From the NCBI GenBank assembly GCA_030522415.1, contig CM060125.1:864401-928400 (forward strand): DNA of 64,000 nt, read 5' to 3'. This document shows, piece by piece, positions 22,116 through 33,555 of this stretch. The notes below the pieces were generated by a model that was not told the DNA's origin, searched no databases, and was given only the letters and a program-made list of their open reading frames with translations. A program made the translations under genes and the position numbers. Positions within the stretch are counted from its first letter, which is position 1, and every line of letters starts with the position of its first letter. The stretch comes from Channallabes apus (Eukaryota; Chordata; Actinopteri; Siluriformes; Clariidae).

Positions 22116-22632
22116 TACAGTCCATATACAGTCCATATACAGTGCATATACAGTACATATACAGTGCATATACAGTACATATACAGTGCATATACAGTCC
22201 ATATACAGTACATATACAGTGCATATACAGTCCATATACAGTCCATATACAGTACATATACAGTGCATATACAGTGCATATACAGTCCATATACAGTGCA
22301 TATACAGTACATATACAGTCCATATACAGTGCATATACAGTGCATATACAGTCCATATACAGTACATATACAGTCCATATACAGTCCATATACAGTGCAT
22401 ATACAGTCCATATACAGTACATATACAGTGCATATACAGTACATATACAGTGCATATACAGTCCATATACAGTACATATACAGTCCATATACAGTGCATA
22501 TACAGTGCATATACAGTACATATACAGTCCATATACAGTCCATATACAGTCCATATACAGTACATATACAGTCCATATACAGTCCATATACAGTGCATAT
22601 ACAGTACATATACAGTGCATATACAGTACATG
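22116..22632. repeat. 11-bp minisatellite, about 47 units of ATACAGTNCAT
   Basis: Forty-seven near-perfect 11-bp units differ almost only at one position, which is C (18), G (16) or A (13) and never T by my count. No reading frame of the unit contains a stop on either strand, and 11 is not a multiple of 3. Long open frames therefore appear in nearly every frame on both strands (up to 226 codons, rich in YTVHIQ or CTVYALYM). These are artefacts of the repeat. There are no spacers, so it is not a CRISPR array. Confidence 0.97.
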
Positions 22633-22876
22633 CCAATAATACAAGACAACCTCATGTGTGATATTATTTTTATCCAACAGTTCCATAAACACCATAACAC
22701 CATTTATTATCTACAGATTATGATTTGTTTCTTAATTTAACCAGTTATTTTGCTCCACCAACACACATCCCAACACTGTAGCTGTTTTTCATCTTGTTTT
22801 GATGTATTTAACACAGCCAATGTTTGATCCGATCTATATCTATTTTTGTCTCTTTCTGATAAACAATGTCAGGAGG

Positions 22877-22878
<2 letters not shown>

Positions 22879-22926
<48 letters not shown>
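22879..22926. repeat. (CA)n microsatellite
   Basis: 48 bp of uninterrupted CA. Confidence 0.95.
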
Positions 22927-22928
<2 letters not shown>

Positions 22929-23236
22929 CCTAGTATCTTGCTTTTTGCTAGGTCTTTTTACATTTAATTCTACGTGACTTATCCCCATACAGTATGTTTG
23001 ATCATGTGTTACTCCCCATGCGCCGCCATAGGCCATGTTCCATACTCCATGCAGCACAACTTGTTTCCTGATATTACATTTTGTTTGCCAACTTCAGAAT
23101 TATTTGTTTTAAGCATATTAATTTGAGGCGGGAATACATATAGCATCTGGGTTACATTACACAGTTCTCTTAACCATAAGCGTATGTCTGCTCTAATAAG
23201 AACATACAGAGCAGGCAGACACATGGTTATGGGGAA

Positions 23237-23240
<4 letters not shown>

Positions 23241-23274
<34 letters not shown>
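23241..23274. repeat. (CA)n microsatellite
   Basis: 34 bp of uninterrupted CA. Confidence 0.95.
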
Positions 23275-23276
<2 letters not shown>

Positions 23277-23911
23277 AACTTTAGGACTTTTATTGGGTGG
23301 AAAGGTATGCTTTACATTTTATGGAGACATCATAATAATGCTAAACACGCGAACTTAGAAAGGGTTTAAGATTTGTTGGGAATAAGATATTTTAAGGTAA
23401 TATTTTGCTTTTACTTTTTTCATTTTCCATATTTCATTTGATAAAACATATGTTTCCAAAGTTCCTTGCTTAAACGTTTCAAAGGTAATATATAAATTAC
23501 ATTAACCTAGTCCCTACAAACTGTATTTCGACTGGCAGTTATAATTTATTTACATTGATTATACAATTATCAGGATAGAGCATAGGATCATAGGTCTGTG
23601 GGATTGTCTGAAAACTGTTTTTCAATTAGTGCCCGTGTATAATTATAGCTAAATGCATTATTTAATTGCAAAATGACAGGTCTATGGTTTTGAGGTCGAT
23701 ATTTATTTTATAAGAGGAGAGCACTATTTCATTTTGCAGCGCAACAGCTGTGTTAATTGTTTTGAGAGCATTGACTTTAGTTTGAAGAAATGCCAAGCCA
23801 ATTTAGAAACCACAATCTGGCCATCTTCTATCGTGCGTAATCAATGTATCTGCAAAATATGGGCTATGCATTAATTATTAGCAAAATTTGAAACTTTTTC
23901 ACGAATCACTT

Positions 23912-24326
23912 AGAGACAGCGGCACTGAAGAAAAGACAGGAGGCAGAGCTAGAGGTAGCAGAGCTGAAGATGTTGAGGTTCTCCTTGGGAGTGACAAGGA
24001 TGGATAGGATCAAGAATGAGTTCATCAGAGGGACAACCCATGTTAGATGTTTTGGAGATAAAGTCAGAGAGGCCAGATTGAGGTGGTTTGGACATGTTCA
24101 GAGGAGAGATGGTGAATATATCGGTAGAAGGATGCTGAGGTTGGAACTGCCAGGCAGGAGGTCTAGAGGAAGACCAAAGAGGAGATTTATGGATGCAGTG
24201 AGAGAGGACATGAAGTTAGTTGGTGTGAGAGAAGAGGATGCAGAGGATAGGGTTAGATGGAGGCAGATGATTCGCTGTGGCGACCCCTGAAAGGGAACAG
24301 CCGAAAGACGAAGAAGAAGAAGAAGA
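23912..24326 (+). mobile_element. RTE-like LINE, 5'-truncated, with C-terminal coding end
   Basis: The plus frame reads ALKKRQEAELEVAELKMLRF, GVTRMDRIKNEFIRG, REARLRWFGHVQRR, GRRSRGRPKRRFMDAVREDM, then EEDAEDRVRWRQMI and RCGDP before the stop at about 24290. This is the conserved C-terminal segment after the reverse transcriptase of RTE-type fish LINEs, ending in the 'cgacccctgaaagggaac...agccgaaag' tail and a (gaa)n run at 24310-24326. Everything upstream of about residue -20 of this segment is missing (classic 5' truncation). The remaining frame is intact, so the insertion is not very old. Confidence 0.85.
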
Positions 24327-24330
24327 TGTG

Positions 24331-24685
24331 TTGTGAACAAGCAGCATAGAGAAATCGAGAAGCTACTGCACCGTTAGCCATGCTCAAGGAACCTCTGCTC
24401 TCTTGTATGTTTAACCTTGTCCACAGCCTGACAGGTGGACAAAACGCATGGTCAGCGCTTAACTGCCAGGGAGGTGTGTGTGTGTGTGCGTGTGTGTGTG
24501 TGTGTGTGTTACTGTGGTTTGAGTTAAATTGGCCTAATTTCAAACCTGTTTCCTTGTACCTGGGTTCTGGACTAATTCACTAGTTGGGTCCAAGAGTAGA
24601 ACGAGACAGCGAGACAGCATGTCTTCCTAAGCGGTCTATTAGAAAATCCATAAATCTATTCAAAATAGTGTAATTTTTAAAAGAA
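24331..24685. other. Intronic sequence with TG repeat
   Basis: A TG tract with one C lies at 24474-24509. Nothing else is recognised. Confidence 0.5.
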
Positions 24686-24815
24686 GGTGGGGTGACGTAA
24701 TGGTAAAGGTGTTGAAATACTGATCGGAAGGTCCCAGCTTCAAACACCAGCACCACTACAGTATGTTGCCACTTTCGGGTTGAGCAATGTGTTTAACCTT
24801 CAACTGCCAAGTACA
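24686..24815 (+). mobile_element. tRNA-derived SINE, second type
   Basis: 'gtggggtgacgtaatggtaa', 'ctgatcggaaggtccc', 'caaacaccagcaccac' and 'gttgagcaatgtgtttaacc...ttcaactgccaag' follow a common otophysan tRNA-headed SINE (A-box, then B-box region, then the 'gagcaaggcccttaacc'-type body). It is diverged, and the tail is unclear. Confidence 0.6.
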
Positions 24816-25178
24816 GTCCTGTCAATCCTACTGTACATTAACTTACAGTAGATTATACAGTTAAGATGATGTATAACCTGAAATGAAAAACATTGTGTAA
24901 AAATGATGTAATGTTTGTTGCTAGGCTTACTGTATATAATGTTTGAAACATAGCTTGCTCCAAGTTAGTTTTCTAGATACTGGTTGGAGCCATTGAGTTG
25001 TTTACGATTTTAAAGATTGATGTTCAGATGAGATTTGCTCAGTAAAGTATTGCTTTTACATTGTAAGTTAAAGATAAACTCCAGACATTATAGAGCAGCA
25101 CAGAGGACCGTTATTACCCTCATCTCCACCTCAACATCAGTTCTGTTTCAACATATGCTCATAAACAATGTGTCCACT

Positions 25179-25229
<51 letters not shown>

Positions 25230-28200
25230 AAGTGTGTACATCTGTTTTGAACTTAGTGACTGCTTGTTCCCAGCTATGCTTTCAGATGTGTTCTCCAAAC
25301 ACGCCGGGCTGTCGTTGAGCATCGATAATGAATGTTTATGGCCCCTGGGGATGCACGGGCCAGCTCAGGAAATTGATCACACATTGCCATGGTGACCTGC
25401 GAGAGCATGGAGATTAGTTATCATAACTAAACTAAACATGGACAGAAGCTGATATAAGATGGACAATATGATCACCTATTTAATTAAAAATGATAATCCC
25501 TTTTTTTTTTTTTTTTTTTTACAGAGCCAATGCATTTGTTTTGGATGAAAACATTACAATTGCATTTAACCCGAGTACACATACTGTATAATGGATCTTA
25601 TTTTATCTAACAATTGAATTAAGGTGTGGTTTGTTGTTATTATTACTTGTTTTACTTTTGTTTTGTCTAGTGGAACGGTGTATTTAATGCATATTGCATC
25701 ACTCAGGTGTAGCACATTGTCTATTGGTTCACCTGTCATTTGTCTCTTTTGCCAGCATTTAAAAGCTGTTGGAAAAAAAATAAATCCGTGGGGAATGGCA
25801 CAGGGGTCAAGGTGACTCTTTGGACCTTGCTAGAAGCATTATGATTCCAATTGTGAACACAGGGATTACATTTGGCATTTATCAATGTGCTTGAGAGCCT
25901 CTGAGCATTAGCACCCAGTCTGCAGCCACTGCTTATGAAAGAACTCTAACTTAACAGTATAAGAGTCTTGCTCATGGCTTTTTGGACCCTAATCACTAAC
26001 TATTGACCCAATTCATCTTAACAAACCTTTTCCTGGCTTTTGTAACGACCTACAGGACACCCTGAACCCTACGCCGCAGTGAATATGCCTCTGTACTGTA
26101 ATCCTGTGATAATCAGATAAATACATTAACAAACGCTCTCAAGTTGAGAATAAAGGTTTTTATAAAATATTCATCTAAGGTCATGTATCATGTTGGTAGA
26201 ATAAGAAACGTGTCCTTTTTATGTTTTTATGTTATGACCTTTATTCACTGCATTGTTGGAGGTCATGGTTTCCTGCAAGCCTTGATCTGCAAATAGTTCC
26301 ACAAGACTGATCAAAGTGACATGCACTCCATCTCCTGAAGCATTGCACTTTGAATTCAGCCAAATTCATTCTCAACACAGGACATGGGGGCATCATCAGA
26401 CACCACCTTGTTCACTTCTTATCTGATTTTATGTGGCTTCCAGTGCATGCTGTTTACTGTGTCTTCGCATAGACCTTTGCTTTGAAGGATAGTCCCCACT
26501 CTCCCGAGGAGACTTTCTCATAGGAACTTCAGAAGAACTAGAATAGAAGTTATACTGTTTCCTCCGGGAAACCGTCTAATTTAGGTTAATGTTTTGAGAG
26601 GTGTAATGAGAGGCTAATGGACTCGTGTAATGAGGGGTCAGAATAAAGGCTCAAAAGAAAAGGAAAAATAATACTGGACAGGTTTGTTTTTTGTGTTTGA
26701 AAGAAAGGCAAGTTGAGTTTAGAAGTCTATTTGAAGGTCCAAGAGCCAGTAGTTGTAAATGTTTACATCTTCCCAGGACATTTTTCACCCCTTTTCAAGC
26801 TGGGAACAGATTAGGGTGTGGGGTGTTGAATAAATAAGATGTACTCCACTCCCTCCTCTTTCTCTTTCTTTCCCACTCGCTTTGAAAGTTGAGTGACAAT
26901 AATCCACAGTGAGGCACAGAGCAGCAGGTTGGTTTGGCATTTTGCAGAGGCCTGTTGTTCCCTCCCAGAATCGGCAGGCAGGTTGATAATGTCGGGGATT
27001 TTAATCCATGTGCCAGCCTCCCTCCATTGTCTGGAGGCCAACTCCCAATCCTCCGTGTCAAATGGAATCCCTCCTTCCATCCTTTCTCTCCGCTGGCTCC
27101 CATAATGCCTCTGAGTGGTAGAGATGAGCCTAGGGCATGAAGGCGATTAAAAAAAAACCATTGCTGTAGAAAGTGATACTATTATGGTGATGCAGATTTA
27201 ATTGAAATGAGATTCAAAAACGAGGAATAAAGTGTGCAACGATGAGCGCGTGGTTAAAGCTCAAAGAGAGAGAGTAATATCTATTGGCTTTTTTGTGAGC
27301 CACTGATGTGACATGATTTCAGAAACAAGTTTATAATGAAGACTTAGTGAAAAGGTACATGTGGTACTTAATGTGGTACATCAGCTGCTCAGTCTCTGAT
27401 CCGAAAGCAGGTGGTGACAAATACAGTACTGAACTCCTCACAGCTCCACCAATCCCACATCCTTCAACCCCCATTGCGATCAGCGTACACCACTTCATGG
27501 CTGGCTCATGCTCATCCCTGAGTCTGCACATGGACTAACCTTAAACAGTTTGCAAAGTATTATTTCTGTTTCTATTTCACATCATGTTATTTACACCGTT
27601 GCCTAATGTTCCATTTTACACAGTTAACATGCCATTTGCACTTTATTGCCGCTCCACCACATTGTCTTATGTTACTTGCACTTTGCATTTTGTCGGCTTT
27701 GTACAAATAAAATTTGTTAAATTCTGCCTAATCTTTTATAATCGAATCACTCACTCGGCCGTCAGTTGAACCCTTTCTCACACTGCTGTTCCGTTCCACT
27801 GGACGTTTTCAATCAGTACAAACTAATGAATTAACTGCAAGTCTGTTATAAGATTAGTCCTAGCAGTGTAAAATATAATGACTTTGTAAACATCGTAACA
27901 TGTGTTTAGCTTCTGAGATTCATAATCTCTCCAAAATATCATTGATTTAGAGATAAAATGGACAGGCTAGGTAAAAAAAAAAGAAACGAGTATAAACACA
28001 GGAAATTTTCCAAAATCCTGAGTGTCTAATTACATATCAGATTAATTAAGCCATACAACACTTTTTTGGGCTCTGGTAAGAAGAGTTTAACAAGTGTAAT
28101 TCAACAATCACACTCTTAAAGTGTTGTTATCTCTATGTGATGTGAAAAGCAACTGCAAAATGTGTGGCAAGACAAAAAAAGTTGTGAAAAGGATCACTCG

Positions 28201-28244
28201 TGTGTACAATCTGATTCATGGGTTTCCATGACTGTGTAGAGTAT
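24816..28244. other. Long intronic stretch, largely repeat-poor
   Basis: Contains a TG tract (25181-25227) and a T-run (25501-25520), but otherwise little repetitive DNA. Blocks at about 25255-25420 and 26800-27160 have the balanced composition and absence of repeats often seen in conserved non-coding elements; the second includes 'ccattgtctggaggccaact' and 'ttgataatgtcggggatttt'. Overlapping 60-100-aa frames on both strands across 26795-27140 lack domains and show no splice framing. No gene is called. Confidence 0.35.
25181..25227. repeat. (TG)n microsatellite
   Basis: 47 bp of uninterrupted TG. Confidence 0.95.
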
Positions 28245-28328
28245 GTACTGTACTGTACTGTATGAGTCTGAGTGGATGTACTGTACTGTACTGTACTGTA
28301 TGAGTGTATGTACTGTACTGTACTGTAT
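28245..28328. repeat. (TACTG)n pentamer clusters
   Basis: Three runs of tactg (three, four and three copies) are separated by similar spacers containing 'tatgagt' and 'gagtggatg'. A short higher-order repeat is built around the TACTGTA word that is frequent throughout the window. Confidence 0.9.
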
Positions 28329-28931
28329 GTGCCTGAGTGGATGTATGTGTGTTAGTGATTCTGAATATTGGCTTTCTCTTACACACCACAGACTTGCATT
28401 TGTAGATAACAGGCCATTATAACCATCCTTATAGCGTGGCTGTTTAACTCAAATACACTTCAGACAATCTGTTTCTGTGGGGGTTGTTCAAGTCAAACCG
28501 GGACTCTTGATTGTGCAGAATAACCAAAACACAGTTATGAGAGTCTAAACTTGACTAAACTAAACTTGCTTCATTAATGTGTTTGAGTGTTTCACTAGTT
28601 CTTGCGTATGACCTTGTTGAAAACGTTTACACAATTCAAAAGGTTTTAATACGGCTAAGAGTCTCAGCACCGTAATGTGCTCGACGTCTTCTGTAAACGT
28701 CAATCAATCATTTACAAGAAATTTCATCATCCCAGTTTGATTTGAACAGCACTTGTACATTGATAATGTGAGTTGAATAATATAGATATTGTGTAAATAC
28801 TGTAATTGCCATGTGATTATTATGCAATTGTGATATACTGTACACATGCAAACACATAGTTGCTCATATGTTATGAAGTACATAGTAATCCTCATTTTAT
28901 CTGACCTATCATTTTTAAGACTGGTCAGCTA
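28329..28931. other. Intronic sequence, nothing recognised
   Basis: AT-rich DNA without element ends or an exon-like frame. Confidence 0.5.
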
Positions 28932-29701
28932 TAGCAGTAAAACCACTTGCCTAATATTACAGTACATTTGTCCCCTTCTACTGTCCTGCCAAAACACCTC
29001 TAACCAGTTGAGGGATGGAATCCAGATAGAATCTCTGTAGGTGTCCTGGCCACAAGATGTTAGCAGCAGATCCTTTAACTTACAGTATGAGTGGACTCCA
29101 CCATTGGTCAGACTTGTTTGTCCAGCACATGCCATAGACACTCAATCAGCTTGGGGAATTCCTTGGACTGCTTTTGATAGGTCCTGACTAGGGCTGCACG
29201 ATATTAGGAAAATATGCGATATTGTTGTTGAATATTGCGATAACGATATTTCTTGCGATATAACATTTCCCTAGAGAAATGCATTTTTTTATTATTATTA
29301 TTATTGCCTATTTTTTTATTATTTATTTATATGTAATGATGATACTAAAATAAACAGGTAATAGATATTCGTCTGATGTAATTAAATCTAATTCAGGCTA
29401 AAAAGAAACTATATGTCAAGGAAGTTGCAAATATTTAGACTTCAAAACACTATGAATGACTTAAACCCCTCAGCAGATATTCTGACTTCTGGTTTGCTGT
29501 TACTATAAACCTGCCAAAACAATATGAATTACTTTCAAACATTACTGTTTATTTACATGTAACCGTGTAACACTCATCAATAGTGTCTTACAACAAGAGC
29601 ATCTTTTAAACTAAATATTCTCTTTGGCTTGCCTGTTTTTTGTTTTGTTTTAAATAAAAATAAATATTATTAAACAAAAATAAAATAAAAAATACTATTT
29701 G

Positions 29702-29702
<1 letters not shown>

Positions 29703-29753
<51 letters not shown>
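29703..29753. repeat. (CA)n inside hAT-N1
   Basis: 51 bp of CA. The same site in the 54.3-kb copy has only about 18 bp, so this is an element-borne microsatellite that changes length between copies. Confidence 0.95.
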
Positions 29754-29760
<7 letters not shown>

Positions 29761-30152
29761 CGCTCCGCGACCGGCACTAGGACCCGGAAGTGATGCGGGC
29801 GCGAACCAGGAAGTATAAGAGGAGTAAACAAACCGCATAGAGCTTAGTCACTGAGTTCGCGCATGTCGGTTCAGATTGTTTACTTTCTGATTCGAGTGTG
29901 TGTTTATAGGACGCGGGTTATATGTGTGTTTTTCCCTTGCTCCCCTTCTGTGAGAGTCCTTAAACTAATTTGCGTGGTTATCCTGCCTACTCGTTTGCTT
30001 CCGCGTTTGGGTTTACCGTCTATAAAGGGCTAACGGTTAATCGCGGCTAACGGCTAATCGCTAAGTATTCTGATCATCCGGGCTTAGTTCACGACAGAAT
30101 GAAGTATAAAGATATAAATGATATATATATATATATCATTAAGTCTATATTT

Positions 30153-30196
30153 AAATATAGGATTAAAGTGACCACTGTCACTTTAATCCTATATTT
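30153..30196. repeat. Perfect 20-bp inverted repeat with 4-nt loop
   Basis: Arms 30153-30172 (aaatataggattaaagtgac) and 30177-30196 are exact reverse complements around cact. It lies in a segment specific to this hAT-N1 copy. Confidence 0.95.
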
Positions 30197-30914
30197 TTGC
30201 AATATTTTATTATGCCCTTATGCACAGTTAATTTTACTAGTTAAATTTATTTCTTTAGTATTTCCTTTTTATGGATTATATATATATTTCCATATTTATG
30301 GAAGATATAAGCGGGTATAAACATAGTAAGGGCCCATCTGATTGGTCAAATTTGGACACACAAATGCTTGGCAAATAAAGTATTTATCGCAACTCTTTGC
30401 GATATGGTTATTGCGCATGCCATTATCGCGGTAACGATATTTTTTCGATATATCGTGCAGCCCTAGTCCTGAACACTGCAAACCGGGGGGACACCCCACA
30501 AGAACCGCAGTTTGGTTTTCTAGCCGTCACAATTTGCCCATTTTTTCCTGTTTCTAACACATCAAATTTTGAGTAGCGACTCTTGCTGCCTAATACATCA
30601 CAACCACTGACAGGTGGAATTGTAATAAAGTAATGAATATTCACTTCACCTGTCAGTGTTTTTAATGGTGTGGATGATTGGTGAACTAGATTAGATAACC
30701 ACACATGTATGTTCCTGAAGTTCTCTCTCTCTCTCTCTATTGCACACACTCTCTCTTCTGATGCTTTTCACTCTGTCGTTCCTGACCCCCCTCCTTCTCT
30801 CTAAACCAGGGGTTAATTTAGAGACAGAATACTTAAGGTGCAGCACTTTACAGCTGCATGTTCCTATTTATAAGGATGCCATAATAATCTGTGTCTAAAC
30901 ATACTGTCTGTTGA

Positions 30915-30919
<5 letters not shown>

Positions 30920-30950
<31 letters not shown>
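30920..30950. repeat. (CT)n microsatellite
   Basis: About 31 bp of CT, followed by imperfect CT-rich sequence. Confidence 0.9.
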
Positions 30951-30954
<4 letters not shown>

Positions 30955-31175
30955 TCTCGCTTTCTCTCCCTTTTCTCTGATCTTGTTCTGCTTGTGCTAA
31001 ATCACAACCTCGTGATGTGCTCATTGTAAAGTCAATACAGATCTGCAGAGACATAGTGAGATAGATGACAGGAGAAGCAGAAAGAAATGAATGAGAAGGT
31101 AAGCAAGCTCGTAGAGTCAGGATAAAGGAGTGAAGCAATTTGGAAAAAAGTACTGAGAGACGGCTTTTAATATAA

Positions 31176-31176
<1 letters not shown>

Positions 31177-31209
<33 letters not shown>
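31177..31209. repeat. (TG)n microsatellite
   Basis: 33 bp of TG. Confidence 0.95.
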
Positions 31210-31212
<3 letters not shown>

Positions 31213-33504
31213 TTTGGTGCAGGCCCATGATGAGGGTCAAGCACAGTTTAGAAGGGGAGGACTCCTCTTGGGAGAAACAGGGGGACAGTGCTTAAGTGGT
31301 CAGTGTTTTTTTGTCAACTTGGGGTTGTTTTCTCAAATACCAGTTTCGACTATGGTATTCGCTATGTGCGCGAATATGCTTTACTTTTTTTTGTCTTAAA
31401 GAGAGGCACTGTTGATGATCAAATAGGAGAACTGCCTGCTCCGTCTTCACTCAAATAAGCACAAAATTATCATCATTTCCAAAATAGTATATTACAGTAC
31501 ATGAAGTCTTTTTCTTGAAATCTGAGATGTTCATTTCTATATATCTTTTACATGTTCTTATGTAATATTTTGAATGGGTTTATTGTTCAGTGTTTAACAC
31601 TGAAATAAAATTTTTTTCGTTTGGATTTGACGTTAGCAGATGTTTATTAGTAGGTGGAGCCACTTGCCCTCTATTGTGTATTTGACAGTTAAACTAGTTA
31701 AAGCTCTTACAACTTGCATAAGAGAGAGGAAGAGAAAATGTGATTTATTGAACACTGAATTACATATCACTCATTAACAAATAACAATTATACAGTTATA
31801 GTCACCAAATGTATGTGTTGTAAAAGATATTAGCATTACGAGATCTGATGTGGAAATATTCAGCCTCAGGGTGGAAACAATAACTGCTTCATGTAGAGCG
31901 ACCTCCTTCATAAATTATTTTTGTATATTTTGTGATTTTGGATGTTTAGAAATAACTATAAGGTATCTAATCGTTTTTTTTGGCAGTTATTTTTGCTTAA
32001 TAAAGAAATAAATTAATAATATGATTAAAGTAGACGATCTCTTTGTTTGTATATATGTTGAATGGATTATTACATTGCATTGTTTGAATTTTAATACCTC
32101 AAAAATATTTTGTAGTTTTGCTACAGTTTTATTAAAAAAAAATTAAAAAATCCAAAACTTTTCAGACAACTTTATGAATGACAAGGAAATCATTAACAAT
32201 ATAAATACTTTGCTTCTAAGGGTTGGATTAATGTATAACAGCATTTAATTAAGATCTAGACATTTAGATATTACACATGAATTTATAAATGGGTTTTTTT
32301 TTTGGATGATTACAATTTTTTTAAAGTCTGACCTGCAGATTCCTATTTTGATTTCCCAACTATAATTGACATAATGCAACAAATATTTTTTTTTAAGTCA
32401 ATTGTATTTTCTTGAAATATGGACACATTTTCACATTTTGTCCAAAAGCTGCACATGTAGTCCAAAATTTTGACTGTTAGAATTTCACTATAGTAAACCA
32501 GTAACAATACTGTAGCTTCCCAATCCTCTAACTGTAAAAACTGGTTAAGTACAGTAGACGTTTACCTGCTCTGACAGAGCGAATGAAAAGCATCACATTA
32601 GAGGAGGCCGACATATTCTTCTCTCACTTTGTGTCATGGTGGGAAATGCCATTATTGCAACTTGCCGAGGTCCCACTTGTGTTTTTTCCTCTTTTCACCG
32701 CTTCAAAATGGCTTGCGTTTCTCCCTTAGACAGCTCTCTGCTCTTCATCTAGAGTTGATCTTTTTAACCAACTAAATTAGTCTTCATAGGAGAAACCTAG
32801 AGCAAACATTCACAGCTATTAGTTGTTTAAACAACGAATCTGGGAAAGAAGAAACATACTGTATGTCAGTCATGGGTTCAGCTGTACTGTATGTGTGGTT
32901 TCTGCTAAAGATGGCATGTTACTAGTTGTTATAACATGTTTTGTTGTATCTGGAACTAAAATAATTTAAGTATGATTTCTCATCTTGCATGCTGTGATTT
33001 CACCGTATGTCTCTCAGTAAGATGTTCCAGTACTTTCCGAGGGGTCCGTCACACTGCTCACACTTTATTGAGGTACAGTACAGTATGCTGCAGGTACAGA
33101 TTGGCTTTAGAATCAACATACAGGTATATAAGATGTTCAGTTTACATCTTATATTGCGTATACAGTTTAAAGAGGAAAATATGCACCAGTCAACTTTGAG
33201 CTCTGGTGTTCCACTTCTGACATAAAGTCGACTGCAACATAAACGTTCTGTTAACACAACCACCACTTTCTCTTCGGAGCTTCATTTCTGAGACGGTGTG
33301 GCGGCTTCCCATTCTTTTTTAAAATTTTTTATAAGAAGTCTCAGAAGACGTCTGTGTCTTGGATATTACTGCTTACATACAAAGCACAACGTGTGGACGT
33401 CTCCCATGTGCAATAAAAGGATGCACTCATGATACCTTGATTGATGGAAAAAGATAATGGCTGCAAAAAAATGGCCCTTCCCCCGTTCCTCACAATCCAC
33501 CATA

Positions 33505-33507
<3 letters not shown>

Positions 33508-33553
<46 letters not shown>
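33508..33553. repeat. (CT)n microsatellite
   Basis: 46 bp of CT. Confidence 0.95.

Positions 33554-33555
<2 letters not shown>

Larger units (their letters stand above)
22633..23911. other. Intronic sequence with CA repeats and an enhancer-like block
   Basis: No gene. CA tracts lie at 22879-22926 and 23241-23274. The block at about 23560-23900 is repeat-free and motif-dense ('ctaaatgcattatttaattg', 'gcgtaatcaatgtatctgc', 'ggctatgcattaattatta'), typical of intronic enhancers of developmental genes. Conservation is untested. Confidence 0.35.
29189..30465 (+). mobile_element. hAT-type element N1, copy 1, non-autonomous
   Basis: The ends tagggctgcacgatat and atatcgtgcagcccta are inverted repeats. 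The octamers outside are GTCCTGAC (29181-29188) and GTCCTGAA (30466-30473), an 8-bp hAT duplication with one change. The interior carries a (CA)n run (29703-29753), a CpG-rich promoter-like block (29758-29830), and about 170 bp absent from the other copies that contain a perfect hairpin. No transposase is encoded. Sister copies lie at 46902-51523 (reversed and interrupted) and 54280-55351. Confidence 0.92.
28932..30684 (-). mobile_element. Tc1 family B relic, split by hAT-N1
   Basis: Reading left to right, the 3' repeat and transposase tail come first: 'ccacttgcctaatattacag', 'agatgttagcagcagatcct', 'cagacttgtttgtccagcac' and 'acactcaatcagcttgggga'. Then 'ccttggactgcttttgatag', then the hAT insertion at 29189. 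After it come 'cactgcaaaccgggg', 'acaccccacaagaaccgcag', 'tctagccgtcacaatttgcc' and the other terminal repeat, 'caatcacttcacctgtcagt'-like, to about 30684. Most of the catalytic core was already deleted before the hAT insertion. It is inactive. Confidence 0.75.

Noticed and set aside
22116..22632. CRISPR-like array of short repeats
   Set aside because: Units are contiguous with no unique spacers; eukaryotic context.
22023..22740. Six overlapping long open frames on both strands (up to 226 codons)
   Set aside because: All arise from the stop-free 11-bp minisatellite. The peptides are simple periodic strings with no start context, codon bias or flanking splice sites.
26795..27140. Several overlapping 66-102-aa frames on both strands
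   Set aside because: Open in four frames at once without family motifs, more like a conserved non-coding block than an exon.
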